From Eurosta solidaginis (lineage: Eukaryota; Arthropoda; Insecta; Diptera; Tephritidae), in NCBI RefSeq assembly GCF_040869045.1, contig NC_090323.1:265736392-265800391 (forward strand): a stretch of 64,000 nucleotides of DNA. The letters are read 5' to 3'. The notes under the pieces were generated by a model. It ran no database searches. It saw only the letters and a list, made by a program, of their open reading frames with translations, and was not told the origin of the DNA. Below are positions 1 to 10,796 of the stretch, piece after piece. Numbering within the stretch: the stretch's first letter is position 1; each line of letters opens with the position of its first letter. Made by a program: the position numbers and the translations under genes.

Positions 1-388
1 TTCATGCTTCTGCAGCATATAGCAGGACGGGTACAATAAGTGACCTCTAAATCATCAGTACAAAGTAATATTTATGAGTAAGAGTGATGCTTATTTGAAA
101 TTCAGAGCTGGTGTTGCTGTTTGTGTTAATGCTGGTTCTCAAATTGAGAGCAAGCCATAGAAATGGATATATTTGCAAAGAAGTAAGTTTTGCGACTTTT
201 GACCTCGAATATCCCTAGACGCGCGCCTGCTGTTTATTGTGCCTTTTAATGCCATTATCAGAATTACAAAGGAGAACGCAAATTTCCAGCCTCGTATCTC
301 AAAATGCGACATTTACCCTTTTTGTACCTTAAATGGGCTGCAAAGCGCACCCAAACTTAAAGATATACATTAGACTGGGCCGATTTAT

Positions 389-1581
389 TAACCGATATCG
401 CGCCATCAATTTTTCGATAGGATTTGGGCTCAGGAAAAAAAGTTCGACTACGCAAACCCAAAAAAATTATTTTCGAGCCTACGAAATTTCCTTTTTATAT
501 CTTTCATGAACATGAAATGGAATATTAACTTTGGTCCGATGTTTGTAACGTTGAGAAATATAGAAGATAGACTCACCATTAAGTATACCGAATTGATCAG
601 GGCGACGAACTGAGTTGATATAGACATGTCCGTCTGTCCGTCCGTCCGTCTGTCTGTCCGTCTTTCTGTTTGAACGCAAACTAGTCCCTCAAATTTTGAG
701 ATATCCAATGAAATTTGGCACAAGGATCTATTTTTGTATTATATTAGATATTTGTCGGATCCGGTAGGATCGGACCACTATAACATTTATCTCCCATACA
801 ACCGATCGTTCAGATATCCCGATTTTGCTCATTCCTGCCGCAATTTAGAAAGTATAAACGTGAAACTCGGTGATATATATTCTAATATATCATAGAAGAT
901 ATCTTGAAAAAATCACTTTGATCGGAACTATATTTAGTATATATCCCATACAACCGATCGTTCAGATAGAAAGATTTTTGGCCATTTCTCCCTTAGTTTC
1001 AAATATAAAAAAGTGATATTCTAATATATCATAGAAGACTTCCTGTAAAAATCATTTCGATCGGAGCTATATATAATATATATCCCATATAACCGATCGT
1101 TCAGATAAGGGGGTTTTTTGCCATTTTTTATTTTATATTTATCTTAAAAATCGTTTAGGTATGTACATCTGTTCACTATATATTTCTTATCTTATACATC
1201 GGATTATTTGCAGATTACAACGGGATAAGATTATTGTTCAGCCTCATTCATGAAAGGTATGAAGTTTTCGGCACAGCCGAAGACAGTCCCGTCCTTACTT
1301 GTTTTGACTTTTTTTTCAGGACCTATTAAACAATTTTTATTTGATTATAAAATTTTCATGTATACCCTGTTCGACCCAAAAATTTCCACTAAAAACGTTG
1401 GACAGGGTATTCATATGAACATTTTTTAGTAGGTTATGAAAAAACCTTAAAAATCAAAGTCGAAAAAAAGTAAAAAATTAAATTTCGCAGACTCGAAAAT
1501 TATTTTTTTGGGTCTGCGTAGTGGAACTTTTTTTCCTGAGCCCAAATCCTATCGAAAAATCGATGGCGCGATATGGGTTAA
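389..1581. mobile_element. Palindromic (long inverted repeat) element
   Basis: Positions 389-489 and 1480-1581 are inverted copies of one another, about 100 bp each. Both contain ATCGCGCCATC/GATGGCGCGAT, TTTTTCGATAGGATTTGGGC and a CCCAAAAAAATTATTTTCGA stretch, with a few mismatches. The space between the arms is largely filled by a second repeat (497-1301, minus). The right part of the interior also holds a small inverted pair, TACCCTGTTCGAC/GTTGGACAGGGTA, at 1363-1411. No coding sequence was seen, so the class (MITE or foldback) is uncertain. The arms themselves are clear. Confidence 0.65.
497..1301 (-). mobile_element. AACAAGTAAGGACGG-type repeat, nested in palindrome
   Basis: Read on the minus strand, the element begins with CAAGTAAGGACGGGACTG at 1301 and ends in an AT-rich stretch near 497. 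It contains about three diverged direct repeats of roughly 140 bp (near 790-940, 940-1080 and 1080-1150), each with ACCGATCGTTCAGATA. Near its far end is a run of GGACGGACGGAC-like units (627-662). It shares its first bases and the GGACGG run with the elements at 46033 and 56861. Small ORFs here are shadows of the repeat. No transposase was seen. Confidence 0.55.
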
Positions 1582-3840
1582 CTTTCGTCCATACAAAGCG
1601 GCGTTGGTTTTTCTAAAGCAGTGCACTTCTCACTGATGGGTCGAAACAAATTTATTTATTTGTTTCCCACAACAAGCAAGTGCAAAATCTTTTGTCTATC
1701 GCCCTCATAAAAAAAGTATTGAAACTATTATAGTTTAGCTTATTTTTCTAAAGCTTTATTTCGTAATATTAAGTGCTAACTCAAAGCTTTAAATAAACCA
1801 ACACCTACCCACACACATATGCACATTTATGAAATTTTAAATGCGATTTACATTTTTGGTCTCTTTTGGGTAGTGAGCACGCACACAAAAACATACAAAC
1901 ATTCACCGAACCAAAAACTTTCAACAACTGAATAACCAAAAATGTTTTATGTTCTTTGATTAAGTGATAGAGCAGAGATTTTGAAAGTTTAGCTTAGCTT
2001 TATGGCTAAATGCAATTTGCGTGCATGTGTGTATATGTATATGTGTGTGCGCTTATGACGCTCACAACTGCAACAAAAAATATGATAAATAAAAGCTGCA
2101 ACTAGAAAATATTAAATAAACAACTTTGACACACCCACTGACCGATTTACACACAAATAATGTATTTGCAGCCAAACAGCGTGCTCACATACATACATAT
2201 GTAGCGTGTGTGTGTGTGTGTGTGTGTGTGTCAACATTTGCAGGTCAGCTGCTCTACTTCCTCATTCATTCATAGCACAGAGGCCATTCATTGATCCATT
2301 CTATTATATAAACTTTATAATCTCGAAAGTGTTGTCTATTTCAATGTTATTTATTGCAGTTGTCTTTCTATTGTGACCCAAATGTCCAAACACATATATG
2401 TATGTGTGTGTGTGTTATATATTTAAGCTAACAAAACTTTTAATTAATATTTTGTTGTTATTTTTCAATGCTATAATTTAGTTAGTTGCTATAAAGTGTT
2501 TACAATAAATTAAGTGATTTGCCGTGGTTAGACAAACGGTTGTTAAACTATTATGCAATAGTATGTGTGTGCCTCTGTATGTGTGCGTTTAATTTATGTG
2601 GTTATTGCGGCAATATTTTCGCTATTGTTAGCATTATTTAATAATCCGAAATGTTTATATTAGGCCATAAAGTTTACATTAAAAAAAAAAAAAAAAATTA
2701 AAACTTTAGTTAACAAGAAAAAAAGTCAAAGAGAGCTTTGAATGAAAATTCGCCTAATCGAAGAAGAAACGCCAAGCTAGCGGCAAAAGAACAAACTCGT
2801 AGTTTCACTTAAAAACAATCAACTACACGCAAAGATATCGGTACAACAACCTGATAACACGGGAACCAGTGTGTATACTTAGCAATATTCATTCGACGCG
2901 GAAACCCCGCTTTGTGCAAGATCGGAGTTTTCCTCCAATTCATTGGGTGCTCTGAACCGAGTCTTCTAAGGATGATGAATTTAGAAACTTTTCTTAACAG
3001 GAATACATACATCATAGATACCTGCGTATCGTGACCTCATGGTATCATCATGCGGATTAGTTGTCTACCCAAATAAAACTGAGATAGTTCTGTTCTCGAG
3101 GATATACAGGGTCCGGTGTATGGGTAAACCTCAACTGCGAAGTACCTTATCGTTGTTCATGTCTTTTGTAAAATTCTGATTTGTTGACGAGCATTAGACG
3201 AACTTTTCATTGGCAATAAGCTGGTGCGATTGGCGCTATTTAGAACATAAGAGGCTCCTCGTATAATAGTAAGTACTTGGGCGACCGAGCTTTGCTCGGC
3301 AATGCTTCGTTGTGCTGGCAACGTTTCTCGAGTATCTTCATGTACCGAATTATTAATTTCAAACATTTGTTTAGTTATGCACTATGAAAGTCTCACAATT
3401 TTATTACATTCCAAAAACTTGTAAATTTCGCTAATGACAAATATTATTTAGTGTAATTAAATGTCAACTTACTTCCCTAAGCGCCATCTATTGGTAAGTA
3501 GTTAAATGGTTAGGTGTAGTTTTCAAATTGAACATATGCCTCTAGTGTTTAACGGTAGCAAATTACCATGGTGAGATGTCTTTTTGCTATGGTGAGAGAT
3601 CTTTCTAATAGTAATCTGTGAGAAATTGCAATTATTAATTTCATATTTGCCAAAAATATGCATTTGAATATATTTTGCTAGAATTTCAAGGCACCGTGAT
3701 ATTGCATTTAAATTTTATTAGCGTGTGTGAAATTAAGAAAATTAAGTCGAATCATGTGTAAGATATTTTTACGAAGATTTTTAACTTTAATGTGCTTCTT
3801 TAAAGCTTTAATAGAATATGAGTAAGTAGAGTACTATTTT
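1582..3840. other. Unassigned AT-rich stretch
   Basis: No gene or complete element was recognised. The stretch holds the GT microsatellite, an A-run at 2680-2697 and a short palindrome, CCGAGCTTTGCTCGG, at 3283-3297. That palindrome is a motif I associate with degraded non-LTR element sequence (recollection only). Confidence 0.5.
2205..2231. repeat. (GT)n microsatellite
   Basis: A run of about 13 GT units. The surrounding AT-rich intergenic sequence holds many short TATGTGTG tracts. Confidence 0.9.
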
Positions 3841-3847
3841 GTCTAAC

Positions 3848-4570
3848 TACTCCAACCCTAAATGGCAACCCTACTCAAAAATGTCCCTCTTGTAATGCGG
3901 AGTGAAATACCTTTCGTTTGATACCCATATCGGCATATCTCATGCAAATTTTTTTAATTTCGAATAGGTGGCAACCCTAAATGGCAGCCCTACTCAAAAA
4001 TGTGCATATTGTAATGCGGAGTGAAATATCTTTCGTTTGATACCCATATCGGCATATCTCATTAAATTTTTTTAAATTTCGAATGGGTGGCAACCCTAAA
4101 TGACAACAACCCTTCTCAAAAATTTCCCTATTGCAATACCTTTCGTTTGATACCCATATCGGCATATCTCATGCAATTTTTTTATTTTCGAATATGTGGA
4201 ACCCTAAATGGCAACCCTGCTTAAAAATGTCCCTATTGTAATGCGGAGTGAAATACCTTTCGTTTGATACCCATATCGGCATATCTAATTCAATTTTTTT
4301 TTAATTTCGAATAGGTGTCAACTCTAAATGGCAACCCTACTCAAAAATGTCCCTATTGTAATGCGGAGTGAAATACCTTTCGTTTGATACCCATATCGGC
4401 ATATCTCAAGCAAGTTTTTTTAATTTCGAATAGGTGGCAACACTAAATGGCAACCCTACTCAAAAATGTTCCAGTTGTAATGCGGAGTGAAATACCTTTC
4501 GTTTGATACCCATATCGGCATATCTCAAGCAAGTTTTTTTAATTTCGAATAGGTGGCAACCTTGTGAAAC
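3848..4570. repeat. Tandem array, six units of about 118 bp
   Basis: Six direct repeats, each containing TGCGGAGTGAAATACC, CGTTTGATACCCATATCGG and TTAATTTCGAATAGGTGG. The CTTTCGTTTGATACCC mark recurs near 3911, 4030, 4140, 4257, 4377 and 4496. Unit three has lost about 10 bp in the middle. Downstream (4571-4725) is a non-tandem tail with CCAAATTTCATTTAAATCGG, a string often seen inside insect TEs. The array is therefore probably the inside of a larger mobile element. The reverse complement of one core also occurs in the array at 46139-46790. Confidence 0.85.
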
Positions 4571-5670
4571 ATCCTGAGTGGCAACACCTAGGTAGAAAGT
4601 CTTAGAAGGTGATACATTATCTCTGTGCCAAATTTCATTTAAATCGGTTAAGCCGTTCCCGAGATCGTTTGGTTATACAAATACACAAGAATTGTTGAAA
4701 GTTTAAAGTTATAAGATACTGTCACTCAATGCAGTGATGAATCTGTAACGGTTTGTTATTGTGGAAACAAAAGTCGCAGCCAGTGCTGCAGCAATAAGGT
4801 TCCGAGATGTCTCCATGATGCACAAGTTTATAATCATGGAGAATTATGACCGCCTTCGATTTCATCTCTAGCAGAGCAGACTATCGGACGCCAAATTCGT
4901 AAACGCAATTTCTTCCAAATAGAAATGTGGGCTTAAGGATTTATATATAAGCTAAGCGAGGTGGTAGGGAAGGAGTAAGAGTTCTCTTAAAAAACTTATA
5001 TTTACTCAAATAAATGGGAGGTCATCTAAGCGCTAACATTTGCTACCGCCTCTACGATATATTTGAGAGATCACCTGGCTTTATTCTTTACGTCGCATTG
5101 CGATGACTCACGAATGGTCATCGATACCCTCTAACGGAAGTCCAAGGAAATTTTAAGTTTCAACCGGGTTCGAGAAAGAGAAATTGGCGTTACAGGCGTT
5201 GGTTCCACTTTACAATTTAAGAGATGGATAAGTGTTAAAACTTTTATAATATCCAGAACAAATTTGTGCCAAAGAGACTGGGGTCAGCCTTCCTCAACTG
5301 CGAGTATCGGAGACTAAGACTTGAGGGCGATGTTTGCGGCACACGTCTTTACCAGTGATATGACCATGAGGATGCGGGCCTTTTTTGGTTATTTTAGTTT
5401 AAACGGCCAAAATCTTGTGTGCCTGACCTCTTCGTGTTGCGGTGACGTCAAAATGGCTTTTGATAAAATTATTTGTGTTTTGGGGTTTTGGGCAAGTGTG
5501 ACTCGAGTTAGCTAAGCAAGTGTTGGGCTGGCACCATCTCCATTGACAACCTCCTTCCTTCAAGAGCTAGAGGCATGGTTGTGGCTTACCAAAGTTCATT
5601 TATCTATAATAATTTCAGTATTAACTGCCCAATAAGGGTCTATTTGGTGATCGAGTGATCCCATCACTTC
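4571..5670. other. Unassigned stretch after the tandem array
   Basis: The first 150 bp are TE-like tail sequence of the array. The remainder has no reading frame with a recognisable domain and no clear terminal repeats. Confidence 0.4.
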
Positions 5671-5922
5671 TTGCTGTTGTTGCTGTAGCAATAAGGACAC
5701 TCCCCGAAGGCCTTTGGAAGTGTTATCAATGTTGACGGTCCTTTTCCGGATGCAGATCTGGTAGGTTCCGGTAACATGTACCATTAGTACTAGACCGACC
5801 ATCTCGGAAACGATTTGGTATGAACACATGAAACCTTCGAGGCCACACCACCTTCCCACCACATCCATAAGGAACTTGGAGTTGGTGAAGTTGACAATTG
5901 GGTTGGAGAAATTATATGTTGC
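5671..5922 (-). mobile_element. CAACAA-tailed repeat, partial
   Basis: In reverse complement this matches the longer copy at 18535-18952. It ends in a CAACAACAGCAAG tail, preceded by an ACTTCCAAAGGCCTTCGGGG-like block, a CGTTTCCGAGATGGTCGG block and TTCTCCAACCCAATTGTCAA. The 5' part is missing. It abuts a SINE on its right. Confidence 0.7.
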
Positions 5923-5980
5923 GCTTATATCCTTTGAATCAGTTCAGTATTTTAGGCACCTCATACGACAGGCACACCTA

Positions 5981-6205
5981 AAATTAAAAAAAATAAATGT
6001 AATTCGCGATAACCTCCGAAGAGATTTTAGGCCGAGCTTCTCATCAAATTTGCGTCGTGCTTCTTTTTTAATTTTTCCTACAAATTGGCGGGACGGGACC
6101 TACTGTTTTATGTCGACTCCGAACGGCATCTGTGAGGCAGATGAGTTTTCACTGAGAGCTTTTCGTGGCAGAAATACACTCGTAGTGCTTGCCAAACACT
6201 ACCTG
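5981..6205 (-). mobile_element. tRNA-derived SINE family S1, head missing
   Basis: This is the minus-strand 3' half of family S1 (described at 10431-10782). It includes the AACCTCCGAAGAGAT block, the GCATCTGTGAGGCAGATGAG hairpin-like block and the TTGCCAAACACT block, with an AT-rich tail at 5981-6003. It breaks off before the tRNA-like head. Confidence 0.8.
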
Positions 6206-6360
6206 CCTCGGGTATGTTCTAAGCCACCTAGCCCGCTGAGGTCATTCCATTACTTCATGAGCAGCTGTAGAGGTTGCTCCGAGAGAGTTGTATACGAGAA
6301 TTTCCTTTTAATAATTTGTATCGTTAAAGTATCGAAGTATGCTGCGTCTTAACTAAGCAA

Positions 6361-6600
6361 TAAAAAATTATTGATATTTATCGAAAATTTGTGGAAATGG
6401 TATCAAAAAACCAAAGATGAACTATCGAACAGCTATCGAATTTTTATAGGAGTATTACTTACTAGTATTATTCGTAGAGGCGTGTTATCGATTTGTTATC
6501 GAAAATGTATCAATTTGTTATAGTAATTTATTGATTTCTTATCGACGACTCATTGGTTTGTTATGAAATAGGTATCGATAAAACTTTAGTGCAGAACTGA
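6361..6600. repeat. Degenerate ATCGATA/TTATCGA minisatellite
   Basis: About 20-bp degenerate units containing TTATCGA, TATCGAAA or TATCGATAAA are repeated through this stretch. A similar array lies at 38225-38345 and 38768-38850, also beside an S1 SINE. ATCGAT-containing motifs resemble the Drosophila DRE sequence. No regulatory function is shown by this sequence. Confidence 0.6.
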
Positions 6601-6981
6601 AGTCAATAAGACTCCACTGACTCGGCTAAAACAAGGCGATAACTTGACGATAATAATTCGTTGTCGAAAATAGGCAGATGATAAAATAATGACTTGTTGG
6701 TATAGGTTGTTACAGATTAGATAACGATGAAGGTCTTCTCAAAAAATCCAGAATTTGTTTCTGGTAATGTTCCCCCTGTTCTAGTGTATTTTAAACTAGT
6801 TTTCTAGAGTACTTGGTACCAATTGCACTATTTTCCTTTAGTGAAAAAGCTCTGTGCGATTTTGGAGCTGTAAGATAAGAGATATTTTAGGGCTTGAATG
6901 AACTGCTTTAATCTTTTACGAATTAGGAAGAAAATTATTGAAGCAGAAAACAGTTTGAGCTTTTTTGATATAACTATTAAC

Positions 6982-8331
6982 CAGGGCCGGATTAACAGGT
7001 AGACAGTATAGGCGGTTGCCTGGGGCCTCCGATTTTAGGGGGCCTTCGAAAAATGAAAAAGATTCCTAAAATTTTCTTACAAACATAAAATTCTAAAGAG
7101 AGAAAGAAAAATATAATCAGAATTGAAAATAAATTTTACACAAATAAATAAAACTCAATTGACCGCATTCAAAAGGCGACGACCGTCAAACTAGACAAGG
7201 TTCCTATAAAGGACATTTCCGACTCATTTGAAAAATGTATGAGCGTGCAAATAAGTGTATCGAAGTGAAAGGAGAGTATATTGAATAATAAAAAAGGCTT
7301 ATAACTTTTCTTCAGTTGGAAGGTTATACTGGTGAAAGTCTAGCGAATCAAACTTTAAAGTATCTTACAGAAGACTGTGGTTTAGATATTCAAAATTGTA
7401 AAGGACAATAATATGACAACGCGCTAAACATGCCCGGGAAGTATAAAGGTGTGCAAGCAAGAATATTGAGTTTGAATGAGAATGCGGTCTATGTTCCCTG
7501 GTCCGTGCATTCCCTTAACTTGGTTGGAGAGCATGCTGTGAAGTGCTATTTTTATGCAGTAGATTTTTTCGCCATTATGCAGACATTATATAGTTTTTTT
7601 CCACTTCCACCTATCGTGGGGCGTATTAAAAAATAAAATAAACAATGAGAAAACTTTGAGGACATTGTCAACTACACGCTGGGAAGCACATTCGAATGCG
7701 ACGAATGCAGTTTACGATTCATTTGATATCATATTAGGGGCTCTAGAAATCATTGCTGATGATGAACCACTCGTTACGAGGCGACGTGTATCGCGAATAA
7801 AATGCAAAAATTCGAATTTGGTTTTATGACGATCTTATGGAACTCTATTTTGACTGCTATGCGTTCAGTGAGTAAGTCATTGCAAAGTGAAAAAGCAGAT
7901 TGGCACACGTGTGGTCTTTGTACGGATTGTTAGAAGAGAGTTTAGTTCCATTCCGTGAAAAGTTCAATGATTTCGATGAAAAGACAAAACAATTATTACC
8001 TGGTGTAGGTTATACAGAAATCGCAAAACGTACTCGTCGTAGAAAAAAACAACCTAATGGCGGAAATGCTGCAGAAATCCAGAAGTAGAATGTTCGCCTC
8101 GCGATGATTTTGGGACAATATGATATGATATAATTGATGAATTTACCGAGAAAACGACATGTTGAAAATGTCGGTAGTAATTTTATTGATATTATTACAT
8201 TGTGACAATAAAATTTTAATGAAAGATATAAGTTTGTATTTTTTAATCGAAAGAAGAAGGGAACGGACGGGAAAAAAGGGCCCCCAAATTTATGGTTGCC
8301 TAGGGCTCCGTTGAGGGTTAACCCGGCCTTG
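6982..8331 (+). mobile_element. hAT transposon, decayed
   Basis: The left end is CAGGGCCGGATTAAC and the right end, in reverse complement, is CAAGGCCGGGTTAAC. Inner blocks match as well (GGTTGCCTGGGGCCTCCG against GGAGCCCTAGGCAACC). The 8-bp target duplication is CTATTAAC (6974-6981) and CTATTCAC (8332-8339), 7 of 8 identical. The length and TSD size fit the hAT superfamily. At 1.35 kb it is shorter than an autonomous element, and its transposase is broken. Confidence 0.88.
7318..8090 (+). pseudogene. hAT transposase remnant (ZMYM1-like type)
   Basis: In-frame blocks read GYTGESLANQTLKYL, GLDIQNCKGQ, then (after a stop) YDNALNMPGKYKGVQARI and VPWSVHSLNLVGEHAVK at 7411-7560, then a block at 7660-7780 with TTRWEAHSNATNAVYDSF. 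The YDNA-NM-GKY-GVQARI and C/W-SHSLNLV motifs belong to the central region of hAT transposases related to ZMYM1-like proteins (family knowledge). Stops and frameshifts separate the blocks and the N-terminal zinc finger region is absent. The gene is non-functional and lies inside matching hAT ends. Confidence 0.8.
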
Positions 8332-10416
8332 CTATTCACATTTGCGAGCACAATATAATAAACCAAGTTGCAATATTTTTCTGTAAATCGCAGTCAATCA
8401 CACTTGAGCACGAATAAATTCAGTCACCCACACCAATACACAACCGGCTTAAGTTGTTGCTTGCATTTTTATATGCTGTTAAATATGTTTTGTTGTTGTT
8501 CAATGGCCGGTATTACGTCGTCTTTTCAACAACGACAACTTAACTGAAAAATGGCCAATAACAGTCAGAAGATGCTGCTTGTAAACTGCAAAAAAAAAAA
8601 AAAGAAGAAGAAGAAAGAAAAAAGCAAACAAAATTTGAAGATGAAGATGGAATACAAGTATAATAAATGTTTAGTAGACTGCAGACGATAACAGAGAGTT
8701 TTCGGAAATATGTTAAAACGAATACAAACATACACACCAACAAAATTCCTGCATATGTATGTGTGTGTAAGCGCAAAGATTCAATGCTCGCGCAAAATTC
8801 GCATAGCGCCGATTTACAACAAACACAAAAATTCCACATACGCCCTGGTGTCTGGCTGCCTATGCAATAACAAAGGTTTGCGCGCACTTCTGTGGGTTGG
8901 CGCCCACTTTCTACGCTCAAGCTTGGTGACTTGGTTCATTCTTTGATAGCAATTTGTTTTGATTTTTGGTTGTAGCACAATTACATGCGCTTTTGCCAGA
9001 CATTTATTTCTGAGTGTGCGTTGCGTTACCATTGTAGCGGTAATGTCGCTAGCTCGACTGGGGCGAGTTAGTTATCACCAAATATTAACAACTTCCCTGT
9101 CAAATGAGTCATATGTGACTCACAAGAGCGTATTGAAATAAGTTCATGAGTCACATGTGACTCATTTCTTTATACAACTTAAAGACGCTTGCTTGGTATG
9201 AACGTGTCGTTATATATTTGTGAATTCTATGTAAGCGTATATCAAAAGACCTAGACTTTAGGAAAATGAAAGAAAATTTCGAAATTTTTTTCTGATACCT
9301 TTTTCTCATTTTCTTCAATTTTTGTATATACTTCCAACCTCGATTAGCAAAAAAGCACACTAATACACGCTTTTGACTTTTATATATTAATTTACCGTTA
9401 TTGTGATTCGGAAACTTAAATTATTTCTTATGGTTCTATATGTTCACATGTGACTCATTGAACGTGGTAAACAAAATTGTTTTTACTACTTTCAGGTGTC
9501 ACATTTGACTCACAAAATAAAAAAGCCAAAATAAGGTAAATATATGTCAAATTATTTATAAAAATAATATTTTATAATATATATTCATATTATTCAATTA
9601 AGCAATACAAAAAAATAATGGGCGTGGGGCATTCTCAAAGCGCTTTGTATGGGGACAGGGAAGTTGTTAAACGAGGGCGAAAGTAAGCTACAAGCTGACA
9701 GTGAGGTGTCATCGCTCCATGTGTTGTGGTAAAGAGCTTTCCTCGCCTTTTCTTTTTTATTTATAGTTTTATCTTTCAAACTGCTTATGTGCGGGGCATA
9801 TAATTGAAAGCCTAAGCTTTGGTTACAAAACGAAAACAACTAATAAAAAAATCACAACTTAAGTGTGTGGAAATTGCTTTAATTTCACTTTCATCCACTG
9901 CTCGGTTTCCTTTATATTGTAATTTTGTTGTTGTCGTACAACACATAGCATTATAACAAAAGCTTAGTAGCGTAAAAATGGCAATGAAACACTTGACATA
10001 CTTCAGACCTACCCTAATACATATCTTTTCAGCAAAACGCACCGCAACGCACAAGAAAATGCAAATTGAACAGCAAAAAGGGGAATAAATTGACGAAGGA
10101 TACAAATAAATGTTTTTGGTAAAAAGTTTTGTATAAAAATTGCAACCAAGATAGCATAAATTAGAAATATAAAAAGCGAAAAATAAAATGTTCAAAAAAA
10201 CTTAGCAAAGCGGGAAAAATTTGGCAAAAAAAAATCGCTTGAGCACATCAAAAAAGGCAAATAAAAAAATTTTGTTTAAGTGAACTTTGTTTGGTAAACA
10301 CTCGTATTTTTATGAATAGCTCAAAGCAAAAACTGAAGAGATTGACAAACACTTGCGTTGGAGGACGAAAATTGGCAGGCGTTGGCAGAAATTGAAATCT
10401 TCAACAATATTAAATT
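8332..10416. other. Unassigned AT-rich stretch with TGACTCA palindromes
   Basis: No gene was seen. 8590-8640 is purine-rich. Between 9104 and 9513 there are four copies of CACATGTGACTCA-like sequence, one of them a perfect 20-bp palindrome at 9146-9165. The small ORFs here lack family resemblance and codon continuity. Confidence 0.5.
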
Positions 10417-10430
10417 AGTATATTTAAATA

Positions 10431-10782
10431 TAAAATAATGTGAGGCGCGGTAACCTCCGAAGAGATCTAAGGCCGAGCTTCTCTTCCAATTTGCGTCGTG
10501 CTCCTCTTGATTTTTTCCTACAAATTGGCCGGACGGATGTAGGTTATGCCGACTCCTAACGGCATCTGCAAAGCAGATGAGTTTCACAGAGAGCTTTTCA
10601 TGGCAGAAATACACCCGGAGCGTTTGCCAAACACTGCCGAGGGGCGACCCCCGCTTAGAAAAATTTTCTTCTAATTGAAAAACCTTATTTCTAAAATTTT
10701 GATGTTGCTTTGCCCGGGGTGTGAACCCGGGGCACACGGTGTGGTAGGCGGAGCACGCTACCATCACACCACGGTGGCTGCC
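10431..10782 (-). mobile_element. tRNA-derived SINE family S1, full length with TSD
   Basis: On the minus strand the element starts with a tRNA-like head: GCCACCGTGGTGTGATGGTA (box A region), then CCGGGTTCACACCCCGGGC (box B region). The SINE body follows, with TTTTTCAATTAGAAGAAAATT, a CTCATCTGC-TTTGCAGATGCCG block and ATCTCTTCGGAGGTTACCGC, and an AT-rich tail. Direct repeats AGTATATTTAAATA (10417-10430) and AGTATATTTAGATA (10783-10796) flank it, 13 of 14 identical, as expected for a LINE-mobilised insertion. It is non-coding. The pol III promoter and tail show that it depends on another element for reverse transcription. This is the best preserved S1 copy here. Confidence 0.9.
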
Positions 10783-10796
10783 AGTATATTTAGATA

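Noticed and set aside
3848..4570. Possible CRISPR-like array
   Set aside because: The units are contiguous tandem repeats of about 118 bp with no unique spacers, in eukaryotic DNA.
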